Shown: one piece after another, positions 1 to 11,200 of the stretch
Layout: every line of letters starts with the position of its first letter
Position numbering within the stretch: the first letter of the stretch is position 1
Assembly: GCF_900497805.2 (NCBI RefSeq)
Contig: NW_020954611.1
Span: forward strand, 8,437,908 to 8,501,907
DNA from: Vombatus ursinus
Lineage: Eukaryota; Chordata; Mammalia; Diprotodontia; Vombatidae
Length of the DNA: 64,000 bases
Direction: 5' to 3'
Program-made: the position numbers and the translations under genes
Notes under the pieces: model-generated
Databases searched by the model: none
What the model was told of the DNA's origin: nothing
The model's input: the letters and a program-made list of their open reading frames with translations, nothing else

Positions 1-49
1 TACAACAATCTAAAGTCAAATAGACTTTGTTTTGAAAATATACGAATAT

Positions 50-105
50 CCATATATATGAATATATGTGTGTATATGTATGTGTATGTGTGTATATATA
101 TAGGG
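50..105 (+). repeat. TA/TG-rich simple repeat
   Basis: 'atatatatgaatatatgtgtg' and similar imperfect units. Confidence 0.85.
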
Positions 106-1360
106 TGGGGGGAGGAGTACCTATGGCTAGTTTTTAAAATAAAATTTTGGCCAGATTTCATTGCACACAGCAGTTGTCAATTCTCAGCCTATGCTTAGAT
201 CTAAAGTTTGCCTGTGAAGACATGAATTATTATTATTCATTTAGGGTTCAGTTGACTTCAAATTTAGAATTTCAGTACTATTGTCCTATTTTCTACAATT
301 TGGCCTCATGGAGGAGGCAAAAACAACTCAAAGCAAATGGGATGAGATTGACCTCACGTGGCAGAGGCAACAAGCCTCTAAAATGGAGGTGGAAACCCCC
401 GTTCCTCTCTGGAAATGCGTTTTGCCAAAGTGCTCCCCTCAAGGCCCTCGCTCCAAGGAATCAGCCCCCAAGACTAAGTCCAAGAAACTGGGAAACCCAA
501 GCTGCCCTTCCACCAAGCCCAACCCACTTTCTGTAGATTTGATGACCACAGAATTCCTAATGCCTCCCTTTGTGAGTCTCCAAGTCCCTGTGAATGGAGT
601 GGAATGTAAGTGACTGCAAAGCACATGGCGGGTTCCCTGAGAAGGGGGCGGGACCAGGTCTGTGGGAAGGTTGCATCTTGTTGAGTAAAATCACCCCATG
701 GCAATCAGGCCACTTCCTCTATTCAGAAAACAGGAATGTGGGCCGAGTTAAGGATATGCAGACTTCCCTCACACGCCCCTCCAGCCCACCCTTGTTCTGG
801 CCTTCCTGGCTCCCTCTTTTCCCTTGCCTATCCCCCTCCCCAACCAAATGAAGGGCCATGCATCATTAACCATCTAAGTGCTCAATGCTAAAGGACAAAA
901 TATTTGTCTTGTAATGAGGGTAACTTTAAGGATAACTCTTTAGGAGCCAAACTCCATCAACCACTTCTGAAAAATGTGAATTCATATGGCTAAAGTATTA
1001 CTTACTCAGTTTAAGATTGTTTTAAATAATTTTTTAAAGTAAAGTGTGATTGTGCAATCGGTGGGGTGGGGGGAGGGGGAGAAGAACATTCATGTGGCCT
1101 TCTTGTGACTTTTGCTTCAAATCTTGTCCTGACAAATGTTTAGAGATAACCTAATTTCTTCAAAAATCCCAACCATTATGAAATATTACAGGGGAGATCA
1201 TGGAAATACCGACAGAAAGTCAGTGGCTTGGACAGCTGGAAATAGCCTAAGAGCCAGATGAGAATCCTAGGTTAGAGGAAAACCAATCTAGTCCTCATGT
1301 AAAAGGTGAAATATTAATCTTCTGTGAAGGACACCTGCCAATTGAGGTGGACCTAAATCA
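106..1360. other. Intergenic stretch, nothing recognised
   Basis: The part at 300-850 is more GC-rich than its surroundings and holds overlapping short frames, but none has an identifiable domain or splice signals. I see no supported gene. Confidence 0.4.
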
Positions 1361-1361
1361 T

Positions 1362-1620
1362 TTTCCAGGGGATTATGGAAACCTGTGGGAGGAGCCAGGA
1401 CCTTAAGGCCCAGGTGACTTTGAGGGGGACAGAATAAGGACAGAACATAAAGGGTCAAGCAGAACTATGTCCAAAAGCTGTCTTTATAAAAGTATTCAAT
1501 ACAGAGACAGAATTTCAGATTTGAGCTATGGGAAACGGGCCTCAGTACTAGACCCTTTCAGCTCCTACAAGACTTGCTTTCCCCAGAGTGACCTGATATA
1601 TTATGTGAATAAATGTTTAG
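1362..1620 (+). repeat. LTR-like segment, copy A of a duplicated block
   Basis: Bases 1,362-1,482 share about 70% identity with 2,488-2,612, both ending 'agaactatgtccaaaagc'. Copy A continues with 'tataaaag', and 'aataaatg' at 1,606, which is an LTR-like order (TATA then poly(A) signal). Family unknown. Confidence 0.3.
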
Positions 1621-1833
1621 TCATTTCAGTCGTGTCCAACTCTTTGTGACCCCATTTGGGGTTTTCTTGGCAGATACTGGAGTGGTTTGCCATTTCCCTC
1701 TCCAACTTATTTTACAGAGGAGGAAGCTGAGGCAAACAGGATTAAGTGACTGACCCAGAGTCACACAGCTAGGAAGAGGAGTCTTCCTGACTTCAGGCTG
1801 GGCAAGCTATCCAGTTCTCCACCTAGCTGTCCT
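1621..1833 (-). repeat. Marsupial CORE-type SINE with RTE-like tail (Mar1 type), antisense
   Basis: Begins in the plus strand with 'cagtcgtgtccaactctttgtgacccc' in pieces, then 'ttcttggcagatactggagtgg' and 'cagagtcacacagctagg', and ends near 'cacctagctg'. This is the antisense of a tRNA-derived SINE whose 3' tail matches the RTE LINE end at 35.1 kb. Confidence 0.85.
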
Positions 1834-1879
1834 ATGTTGTATATTATAAACATCTTCAAAGGAGTCATCTCTCCCTACC

Positions 1880-1975
1880 ACACTGTAAGTTGTTTAGTTG
1901 TAAGGTGTTGAGGGGAGATAAAGTTTCCATCAGACCCAATATCAGCCCTGAGGGGGCTTACGATGTAGTAGGAAG
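1880..1975 (-). repeat. L2-type LINE 3' end, antisense (left arm of inverted repeat)
   Basis: The segment 'ggtgttgaggggagataaagttt' in two pieces, then 'agccctgagggggctta', is the reverse complement of the L2-like end at 2,020-2,100. Confidence 0.5.
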
Positions 1976-1998
1976 ATAAAATTTGTTTTATATTACAA

Positions 1999-2140
1999 TC
2001 ATCTTCAAAGGAATCATCTCCCCCTACCATGTCTTAAGCTCCTTCAGGGCTGAGACTGGGTCTTAGAGAAACTTTATCTCCCCTCAACACCTAGCATAGT
2101 GCTCTGTACTTAGTAGTTGCTTAATAAATTATTATTGATA
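1999..2140 (+). repeat. L2-type LINE 3' end
   Basis: Carries the typical wording 'taagctccttcagggctgag', 'cacctagcatagtgctctg' and 'agtagttgcttaataaat'. Forms an inverted repeat with 1,905-1,975. Confidence 0.6.
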
Positions 2141-2487
2141 GGTAGTTCCACAAATCTCTTACATTTGTATCAGACACACAGTAAATTTATAAAGTAGAGT
2201 TTAATCCTCTTCCTCCTTGCCTTTCTGTCCCTAATCTGTACCGCTTCTCCACAGTTATCCAAGTTGCTCCACTCTTCTACCCCTCATTCCCACCAAAGTC
2301 TGCTAAGGATTTCCTTTCTACAGAGAAATACACATTTGTCATAGTTACAGAGAAATAATTTCACTTCTCCTTTGCCAATAGAAAGTAATTCACTTTCCAA
2401 TAGTTCACCCCTTGACCCCCCAAACTCGTTCTGGGAAAGAGCTGTTTGAACCATGTGAGAGGAAAGGAGACCTTCCAATTCCAGATC

Positions 2488-2640
2488 ATTTCCCAGGAGC
2501 TCATGAAGCATTGTGGGAAAAGCAGAGATCTTAAGGACAAGATGGCTCAGAGGAGGACAGAATAACGACAGGACAAGGAGGGTCAATCAGAACTATGTCC
2601 AAAAGCACTTTTGTCATTATTGGGTAAGTCTTTCTTGGAA
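2488..2640 (+). repeat. LTR-like segment, copy B
   Basis: Same orientation as copy A, with matching 'aggacagaataa.gacag' and 'agggtcaa.cagaactatgtcc'. Lies next to the ERV-L-like fossil but in the opposite sense, so a direct link is unproven. Confidence 0.3.
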
Positions 2641-2699
2641 GCAGGATTCAGGACCCACTAAACCAGAGGGATTTTCCTCTTCCTAGAGTGCTATATAAT

Positions 2700-4640
2700 T
2701 AGTCAGGGACATAGTTTCTGGGAGATTGGAAACCTGGCCCCAGTAGTCAGGAGCGTGATGAGAAACTTACAAGATCATACCATATTGTTCTTCTAGCGAT
2801 TTGTGCTCCAAATAGTACAAGGAACCCCACTGAGTAGAATTATGTGCCTCACTGTTAGGGAGATGATATGATCCTACATCCACATTAACAACATAACGTC
2901 AAGGCCCCCATTTCCAAACTGGCAAGGAACCTTGACCTGTGTTGCTTCTATGAGGTCTTCAGCTTGGATGTTCAGCTGAATACATAGCATATGATATCTC
3001 TGATGGGTGCTAACATGTCCCACAAAAACACTGTATGCAGGAGGAAGCAATGGTGAAATTCCTCCGAGGTCAAAACCCCCAACAATCTCTAACTGTCCAA
3101 CCTCGTTTGCTCTAGGCCCCAAGCTGTTTGGCTAGACCCACGGTCACTGCCCAGTAATTAATGTCCTCAAGGGTCTTATCCACCTGATCCCACAAAGCTC
3201 TCTTACCACTGAGCCTATTGGGAGGATTTACCAGGACTTCCATCCCTCATGTTATTCATCATTACCAGACTGACAAACATCTAGGTCCAATTTTACTTGC
3301 CTCTCTTGCAACAGAGGTATTGATTAACCAGGCAGAACAGCCATCTTCAGGGGCCAGGTCCTCACCAGTAGGGACCCACTGGATTAACAGAAGAGAGAGG
3401 GTGTTGGGGTTGGTACTGGAAGCCTAAGACTCCAGCAGAGTCACAATCAACTCATGAATACTGGCAGCAACCCAGCTCACTGCCAGTCCTCATGACATTG
3501 CCTGTTGGAACCTGAATCGTACTGCTGGTGCTAATACCTAGTGCACTGGTGAGCAGTACTAGCTTGTTCTAGACAGCACTGGGCATCATCTAGGTTCTCA
3601 TTGTTCACTGTATTCCCCAGAACTTGACTGAGCATACTAGACAGTATTTTCTTGGGTTTGATCTCTTATTCCCTGTCCCTCACATGAGCCTCTGCTTGCG
3701 TGGCTGCCTCTGGGCTGACCAATATTTTATCATCAATGTAACACTGAACATCAATGTTCTCATTAAATGAAGACTCTTGGTCTCTACTAACCAGACTGTG
3801 GCAGTCAGAGGGAGAGAGCTCATGTAGCCTTTGGGAAGGGTAGTGAAGATACATAGATTAGATCCTTTCCTAGGTGAAAGCAAGCTGTTCTTGATTAATC
3901 TCAACTATAGGATTTTTTTTTAAAAAGGCACTAGGGAAATCAACAATCCCATCCCATTCATCTGGGGTACCCAGTCCACCATATTAAAGAAGTCATGAAC
4001 AACCTCAGTGATTGACATAACAATTTTGTTCAATTCTCCATAGTTATTATAAACTACCAGGTATCATTTGTCTCCTCCCCAGACACATAAGGTTGTTGTC
4101 AGGTGAACTGTTAAACAAAGTATTCTAGCCTCTTTCATTGCGATCACTAGGGAGGAAACCACTTTTGCCCATCCCAGGATTCAGTATTTTTTTTATGTTA
4201 ACTACACCGGATGACTTGGGCAAGGCCAAGAGTCATCATTTGACCATCCTCGCAATAATTGTCATAGATGTTGCTATAAGCTCCCATGCAGGCACCAACT
4301 CCCAAGACCTCATGATGCTTCTTTCCTTGGTTGTCTGTCTCCCCAAACTTCCCCATGGAAACTAGGATGCTCCAATGGACCCATTAAAAGTCCCCTAGTA
4401 TAACAGTAACCTGGCTGCCAAGTGTCTAACATCTTCTTATTTTCAAGAGGGGCAGGGGATTTAGGAGAGACTTTAGGCTTGGACAGGGCTTAAGGACCTT
4501 TACTGCCCTACTGTGAATATTATAACACAGTTTTATTAGCACTCCCACAGGCCATCAATCACTTCCTTATCAGCACCATGTTTCAGGAGCCATGTCCAAA
4601 GCTCCTTATAGAAGAGAGTACCCTCTTCCCACCTAGCTAG
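2700..4640 (-). mobile_element. ERV-L-like (class III) endogenous retrovirus pol fossil
   Basis: On the minus strand, the stretch around 3,660-3,900 carries the retroviral reverse transcriptase signature: an LPKGY-type block, a CHSLV..RD block and YIDD followed by LVSP. The spacing and wording resemble the ERV-L RT segment. Near 2,870-3,120 a GHVSTHQ-like block resembles the RNase H/integrase border. The copy is broken in many places, no gag or env was recognised and the LTRs are not certain. Old by its decay. Boundaries are approximate. Confidence 0.6.
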
Positions 4641-4859
4641 GTGGCTGCCATGCCTTCTCCTACCATGATGTCTGGTCAGAAGAGGATGTTGATTGGCATA
4701 GGACATCTGTCAAATCTGAGGAACACTGGTTCTTTATAGGCTGACCTCTTTATGCCTTAAGAGATCTGGATGACACACCAGCAGCTCAAGTTCTTTTCCC
4801 CTGGACCAATGAAGTAGCCTAGCCTACATGGCAGGGATCCTTGGTAAGTGGTGCTCCTA

Positions 4860-5830
4860 TCACAAGACTACTGCAATGATGCAGGCAAGAAGGAAAGACG
4901 GCTTGAGCTTAGGCTGAAGCTGTGTGAGTGGAACAAAGGGGATGGATGCAAGAGATGATTTGGATAGAGAAATTGAAAGATTTGACAATTGATTAGATAA
5001 GGGTGAGAGATAGTGAGGAGTCATGGTTGACTCTGCATATCTAGAAGGCTGGTGGGATCCTTGAAAATAATAGGGTATTTTGGAAGAGGGGAATAATGGG
5101 GGGTAAAGATGATGATTTTGTTTTGAACATGTTGAGTTTAAGATGCCATTATGGCATCCATTTCAAAATATCCCATAGAAGGTTGCTGTTACAGACTAGA
5201 ACTCAAGAGACAGACGAAGTTTGGATATATCAACCAGGGCAGCATCTGCATGATGATGATAATTGAATCCATGGAAGCTGATGAAGTCACCAAGAAAGAA
5301 TGTAGAAAAAGAAGAGAAGAGAGCCCAGGATAGAGCCTTAGAGTACTCCCACAGTTAGGGGGCATGATATGGATAATGAGTCAGAAAAGGTAGTTAAGAA
5401 AGATCATTCCAACAATTAGGAGAGCCAAGACATTAGAACATCAATATGCCACAAGAAATTATGAAAGAGATGGTTTCAGAGAAACCTGGGAAGACTAGCT
5501 TGAGAGTGCAGTGTCATGAAAAATGAGAAACAAGAGAATAAGTAGGAAAAGAAGATAGTCAACAGTGCCATGTGCAGTAGGAAAATCAAGAAGACTGAGG
5601 ATTAAGAAAAGGCTACTGGATCTGCCATTAAGAAACTGTTGATAACTTCGGAGAAAGCAGCTTTGGTTAAGTGATGGAATCAGAACAAATGAGTGAGAGA
5701 AGAGGAAGTAGAACCTACAGGGCAAAACAAACAATTTTGAAAGAATGCAATGGCCCACCTTGATTCCTAAAGAACAATAATGAAGAATGCTACTGAACTC
5801 CTGTCTGAGAGGTAATGGACTCAAGATGCA
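4860..5830 (-). repeat. Ancient mammal-wide interspersed repeat (family not assigned)
   Basis: Long purine-rich sequence with phrases such as 'ttttgaacatgttgag', 'atctgcatgatgatgataattg', 'cccacagttagggggcatga' and 'gagtgcagtgtcatgaaaa', which recur in many mammalian genomes. Related pieces occur at 8.1, 33.7, 36.1, 54 and 61.2 kb. No coding content. Strand uncertain. Confidence 0.45.
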
Positions 5831-5849
5831 GAATGAGACCTAGATTTTT

Positions 5850-6160
5850 ACACGGCCAATGTGGCAATTTGTTTTGCTTTATTATGCATTTATTCTATGT
5901 ATTTACACTATGCACTACATTTCTTACAAAAAGGTTTTGTTTTTCCTATTTTTCAGTGCAGGAGTGATAGAAAGAGATGAGGAGAGAAAAATAAATGTTT
6001 ATTCAGTGATTGCACATGTATAACTTATATCAGACTGCTTGCTGTCTTGGTGGAGAGGTAGAGGGAAGGGAAGAAGGGAGAAAAATTTAGAACTCAAAAT
6101 CTTATAAAAATGAATGTTGAAAACTATCTTTACATGTAATTGGGGGGGAAATACTATTAA
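5850..6160 (+). mobile_element. L1 3' end, 5'-truncated
   Basis: Contains 'gcacatgtataacttatatc', 'gaagggagaaaaatttag' and 'aactcaaaatcttataaaaatg', the shared 3' UTR wording of the other L1 copies here. Confidence 0.65.
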
Positions 6161-6174
6161 GTGAAAAAAAAATC

Positions 6175-6320
6175 AGATAATGATTGTAAAGTGCTTAGAA
6201 TAGTACCTGACACATAACAAGCACTATATGTTAGTTATTATAAATATTAAATTAGATATTTGTAAAGTACTTAGCACAGTGCTTAATAAATGCATATTTC
6301 CTTCAAAAAATAAATGTTCA
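6175..6320 (+). repeat. MIR-like SINE 3' portion
   Basis: Phrases 'gtaaagtgcttagaatagt' and 'cttagcacagtgcttaataaa' mark an old MIR/CORE-type end, with a partial second copy. Confidence 0.4.
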
Positions 6321-6338
6321 TTGAAAATAATAAAATTG

Positions 6339-6507
6339 GGGGCAGCTAGGTGGTGCAGTGGATAGAGCACCAGCCCTGAAGTCAGGAGGACCTGAGTTCA
6401 AATCCGGCCTCAGACCAAACACTTGTCACTTACTAGCTGTGTGACCTTGGGCAAGTCACTTAACCCCAATTGCCTAAAAAACAAAAAACAAACAAAAAAA
6501 AGAAAAA
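6339..6507 (+). repeat. A-tailed tRNA-derived marsupial SINE, full length
   Basis: Begins 'ggggcagctaggtggtgcag' with A-box-like 'tggtgcagtgg' and B-box-like 'gagttcaaatcc', ends with an A-rich tail. Flanked by a 16-bp duplication 'gaaaataataaaattg' (6,323-6,338 and 6,508-6,523). Confidence 0.95.
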
Positions 6508-6639
6508 GAAAATAATAAAATTGAATAAATAAAACTTTGCTGCTGCTTTGTTTGTAAATGTCTTTGTTATTTTGTTGGAACCACGAAACTTGTTTTGTCT
6601 TAAGTTTAGTAAAATAATATCTGACCCTTTCTCTCTACT

Positions 6640-7500
6640 TATATAGCTACCACCTTAGTTGAGGCCATCATCATCTCTCACCTAGATTATTGCATCAGCC
6701 TCCTAATTGGTTTCCCTGCCTCCAGTCTCTCACCATGGCTGTGCATCCTACATACCACTGCCAAAACAATTTTCCTTAAGCAAAGAGGCCTGATTATGTC
6801 AATCTCCACTCAATAAGGTCTAGTGGTCACCTATTACCTCTAGAATCAAATACAAAATCCTTGGTTTAGCTTTTAAAGAAAGTCCTTCACAACCTGGTTG
6901 CAATTTGTCTTTCCAGCCTCATTGGACATTATACTCCCTCCCACATTTCCTGATCCAGTCAAACTGTCCTTCACACAAAACACCCCATTGCCTGTCTCTG
7001 ATCCTTGCACTGGCTATCAGTAGACCCTGGAATATACTCTATCCATTTCATAGAATCCCTCTGTTCCTTCAAGAGGCAGCATAAACATCATCTTCTAAAT
7101 TAGGCCTTTTCCTTTAACTGCTAGTGCCCTCCTTCTCAAACTACTTCGCATTTAACTATTTCGTGTATTTGTATTTATCCACTTTATATACTTAATATAT
7201 GTCCTTGTCTCTCCCATTAGAACACAGATAATCTCCTTTTTCTTTTTTTTTTTTTTTGGCTAGGCAGTGGGGTTAAGTGACTTATCCAGGGTCTCACAGC
7301 TAGTAAGTGTTTTTATGTGTCTGAGTCGGATTTGAACTCAGGTCCTCCTGAATCCAGGGCCAGTGCTCTATCCACTGCACCACCTAGCTGCCCCAGATAA
7401 TCTCCTTTTGAGTAGAAATTGTTCTGTTCATTGTATTTCTATCTCCAGGGCCTCCCGTAGTGGTTGGCACTTAGTAGATACATAATAATACTAGCTTATT
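6640..7500 (+). mobile_element. L2 LINE 3' part, split by a SINE
   Basis: Typical L2 wording: 'agattattgcatcagcctcc', 'ggtttccctgcctccagtct', then 'tccttcacaacctgg' and 'tagaacacagataatctcc' near the end. A young SINE splits it at 7,241. Confidence 0.75.
7241..7393 (-). repeat. A-tailed tRNA-derived marsupial SINE, antisense, nested in L2
   Basis: Starts in the plus strand with a T-run and ends 'ccacctagctgcccc'. Perfect 16-bp duplication 'cagataatctcctttt' at 7,225-7,240 and 7,394-7,409. Confidence 0.95.
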
Positions 7501-7559
7501 CATTGATTGATAGCACATACTTTATAATACCAGAATTACTAGATGTAAATCCAAATTGG

Positions 7560-7705
7560 AGATTAAGATGATCAATTTGTGCTTCCTGACCCTGGGCTAG
7601 TCATTTCTCCTTGTACCTCCATTTTCTCATCTATAAAATGAGCAGATTGGACTAGCTAGTCTCTAAGATCCCTTTTAGTGCTAAATCCTACCATTTTATG
7701 GTTCT
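7560..7705 (+). repeat. MIR-like SINE remnant
   Basis: 'ttctcatctataaaatgagc', 'ttggactagctagtctctaa' and 'gatcccttttagtgctaaat' are typical of the 3' end of MIR-type SINEs. Confidence 0.6.
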
Positions 7706-8061
7706 AGGTATTTGGGATATGATATTGGAATTAGAGTTGTAAATGTCTGGTTCACACTCAGAGTCTTGCCTATTATTAACATATCTGCCTGCTGGTCTGT
7801 TTCAGACTTTAGCATTTATTCAACTGTCCATAATGATTATTGGCACACACACAAAAGTATTCATGGTAAAAACAATTTTAAAAATAAAATATATGAAAAA
7901 AATAAAATATATGGAGATATTTTTATTCATTCCACTGAGGCAGACTGAAAGTCAATGGACTGTGCATTGTTAGGCTCAACAATGACTGATTTTGGACCAA
8001 TGAAAGCCAACTTTCTAGTCATAAACTCTATTTCAATTGATCCCTGGTAAGTCTCATTTTA

Positions 8062-8105
8062 TTTATTTATTTATTTATTTTTAGGCAATTGAGGTTAAGT
8101 GAATG
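8062..8105 (-). repeat. Extremely 5'-truncated SINE with target-site duplication
   Basis: Only a (TTTA)n tail and 'ttaggcaattgaggttaagtg' (antisense of the SINE 3' end) are present, flanked by the 12-bp duplication 'agtctcatttta' at 8,050-8,061 and 8,106-8,117. Confidence 0.8.
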
Positions 8106-8117
8106 AGTCTCATTTTA

Positions 8118-9060
8118 ATTGGACATTTTTAAGTGCCTTCTACATACAAGATCCTGTGCTAGGTGCTGGGGCATAACCCCTGCGTCTCTAAAGGGGCCGA
8201 TACTCTAATACGGTGGCTATGACATTGCACAAATAAACATGATATAGGATGATAGGGTCAATGGAGAGATCTAGACAAAGTACATTTGGAAAGAGAGGGG
8301 AGACATCACCCTGAGCTGGAGTAGGGGAAGTAGAGATAGGTCAAACAAGAATTTCTGAAGAGGTAGAATTGAGATCGAGCCTTGATGGAAGAATATTTCA
8401 ACAGGCAGAGATAGGGAGCAAGTGTGTTCCAGGACCAAGAAATAGCCTCTGTGATCTCAGAGGCATGAGAGGACAGGTTGAATTGGCTGGAGCATAGGAT
8501 GTATGAAAAAAGTACTGTGAAGTAAGACTGAAAAGGTCGGGTGGAGGGATATCATGCAGGATATCATGCATCCCTAAATGTCAGGCTGAAGAGTTCTTAT
8601 TGGGTATTAGGGGGATAAGAGGGAACCAGCAAAGGTTTGTGAGCAGGTAAATGACGAGTCAGAGCTGGAAGCTTCTGTTGACCCCCTGTGTGCATGCTAG
8701 GCTGAAGAAGAGAAAGCCTGGGGGTGGGAATCCAAGGAGAGACTCTTACAATATTCCAGCCAAGAAGCGATGAAGGCCTGAATCGGGGTCATAGTAGGAG
8801 TAGAAAAGAGGGCGTAGTCAGTCTCAAGAGATACTGTAATAGGATTTGACAACTGTGTGGGAGGGAGTAGGGAAAAGTAAGCCACCAAGATGATTCAGAG
8901 GCTTTGAACCTGGGTGACAGAGGGAATAACGGAACCATCCAAAGTGAGAGGAAAGTTGGATGGAAAGACTCACTAATGGGAAGGTAGTGATTTCTGGTTT
9001 TCACGAGAAGTATCCAATAGGCCATTGGAGAGGCCCAAAGTGCACGTTGTGCCTGACTAA
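8118..9060 (+). repeat. Ancient mammal-wide interspersed repeat (family not assigned)
   Basis: 'tgtgctaggtgctggggcat', 'caacaggcagagatagggag', 'gtgtgttccaggaccaag' and 'tgcaggatatcatgcatcc' follow the same order as the copies at 33.7, 54 and 61.2 kb. Not coding. Confidence 0.5.
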
Positions 9061-9467
9061 CAGAGACTTATAGTTAGGTTTCTTTGTCCATGATAACATC
9101 CACAGAGCATAATGTGGCTATTCCAAAAGAATGCTCCTAATGGTTATTGTTTATGGTACGGTGTTGAGCTGGCAGGGAATACCTTAGGGGCTGGGTGGGA
9201 TCTCGTGGTATTTCTCAAATCCCAGAAACCTGTTCTGACTCTAAGCAGTCGGGGGGCTGGATTGAAGTAGCAGAGAGGATGATGGAGGCTTAATGTGAGG
9301 AAGAACAAAAACAGAAGCAGAATTGGCTGCCTCAGGAAATAATTGCATTTCACATTTGCAGCTTTGAACTTGTAGCTCTACAAATACTTTAATAACTCAT
9401 GCTTTAAGCTTTACTAAGTACTTCCTTCACAACAACCCTCTGAGTATCCTGTAAAAGTACAGTTATT

Positions 9468-9983
9468 GTTGTCCCTGTGGAGCAGTGCATAGAGCACTGG
9501 ACCTAAAGTCAGGAAGACCTGAGTTCAAATTCGATCTCATATACTTGCTAGCTCTGTGACCCTGGGCAAGTCACTCAACCTCTGTCTACCTTAGTTTCCT
9601 CATCTATAAAACAGGTATAATAATAACACCTCCCTCCCAGACCTCTGTCTGCTTCAGGTTTGGCATTTGCAAAATGGGACTAAAAATAGCACCTACCTCC
9701 CAGACCACTGTCTGCCTCAGTTTCCTCATCTGTAAAATGAGGATAAAAATTACACCTACTGGGGCAGCTAGGTGGTGCAGTGGATACAGCACTGGCCCTG
9801 GAATCAGGAGGACCTGAGTTCAAATCCAACCTCAGACATATAATACTCACTAGCTGTGTGACTCCGGGCAAGTCACTTAACCCCAATTGTCTCACCAAAA
9901 AAAAAAAAAAAAATTGCACCTACCTCCCAGGGTTGTTGTGAGGAAAAATTAGATAATATCTATAAAGTTCTTTACATACCTTT
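9468..9983 (+). repeat. MIR-like SINE with a triplicated internal segment
   Basis: A tRNA-related head ('gtgcatagagcactggacc') and 'tgaccctgggcaagtcactc' lead to three tandem copies of about 63 bases at 9,590-9,651, 9,652-9,714 and 9,715-9,760, each with 'tgtaaaat..gg.ataa' and 'cacct..ctcccagac.' wording. The third is split by a younger SINE and resumes 'cctcccagggttgttgtgagg'. Confidence 0.75.
9761..9913 (+). repeat. A-tailed tRNA-derived marsupial SINE nested in a MIR-like SINE
   Basis: Complete head and 15-A tail. Target-site duplication 'attacacctac' before and 'attgcacctac' after, one mismatch. Confidence 0.93.
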
Positions 9984-10170
9984 TTTGTTGTTCAGTTGTT
10001 TTCAGTTGTGGCAGACACTTTATGACCCTATTTGGTGTTTTCTTGGCAAAGATACTGAAGTGGTTTGCTCTTTCCTTCTCCAGCTCATTTTACAGATGAG
10101 GAAACTGAAGCAAACAGGGTTAAGTGACTTGTCCAGGGTCACTGAGCTATTAATTGTCTGAGGAGTGTGA
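9984..10170 (-). repeat. SINE with RTE-like tail (Mar1 type), antisense, 5' truncated
   Basis: 'ttgttgttcagttgttttcag', 'ttcttggcaaagatactgaag' and 'gggttaagtgacttgtcc' in order; head missing. Confidence 0.85.
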
Positions 10171-10444
10171 CACTTTTTGCTCAAAAGAGGATTTCCTGCA
10201 TCCTGAATCTGACCGAGAAGGTACTTCTTCACATGAAGAATATGTCCCCTCCATCTCATGCTATTCACAGATGAAAGGAGTATGTGACAGGAAAGGGAGA
10301 AAAAGTCCCATAGCAATGGAACTAAGGGTCCCATTAGAGGAGAGTATGGAACACTCCTCAAAAGTGTGAGAGGCATCATTAGTAATACAGGGCAATTTTT
10401 CACACTTCTAATTTCTCCATAGGAAACTGACATACCAACAATAA

Positions 10445-10690
10445 GAACTTATATTTACACAGTATTTTCATGTCCCTAAAAATAACATCCAACAAAGATC
10501 TTTATATACTGTATATCACTTGAGCCTCTCAACAACACTGTAGGTAGATATTATAGGTATTATTATCCCCACTTAACAGATGAGGAAGCTATGGCTTGGA
10601 GAGGTTAAATTTGCTCTTGGTCACACAGTTTACAGGTTTCCAGGACAGAATTCCAAACTAAGTTTTCCTGACTCTGAGGCCATCCTTCTA
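10445..10690 (-). repeat. MIR-like SINE, antisense
   Basis: 'attatccccacttaacagatgagg' in pieces, 'agaggttaaatttgctcttgg' and 'tcacacagtttacagg' are the antisense of MIR core and head. Confidence 0.6.
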
Positions 10691-11200
10691 CTAAACCATA
10701 TTGTCTCAAGACAACAATAGGGAATTGTTCAGCAGGGCTTTTCTTCCCTTCTTTGGAAAATCTAGCATAATTGTTCCACATCCCCCATATTTCCCTCTCT
10801 CTCTGCTGAGTAAATGTAAATGCCAAGAGAATGTAGCTTCTATGACAGGCAAAAATACTAGCCCTCTGGGAAAAAGCTACTGAGATGTCATGAAAGTAAA
10901 TCTAGACCTACAAGAAGCATCATCCAGAAAGGAGCTTGTCTATCAGGGAATAAAGGGAATAAAGTTCTGGAATCATTTGGTTCCCATCTGAAGGAGTAAG
11001 CATAACCCAATGGAATAGAATTGTGTTTCTAGAGAAAGCATAACAAGGATTTCACAATAATATAGAGAAAATTCACACTCAAGTTTTTATAGAGTCAAAT
11101 TTCAAATTCTAAGATACTATTTGAAGAGCTCCTGTCCTTCCTAAACTATTGATAATTTATATTTTTTTTACCTTGATATGTACGTATCCAATGCTTTCAA
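10690..11200. other. Intergenic stretch, nothing recognised
   Basis: Ordinary composition, only short frames, no repeat that I recognise. Confidence 0.4.

Noticed and set aside
9761-9840. Possible tRNA genes, because of A-box and B-box-like motifs
   Set aside because: The motifs belong to the tRNA-derived heads of dispersed SINEs; no cloverleaf with a proper anticodon arm was seen in any of them.
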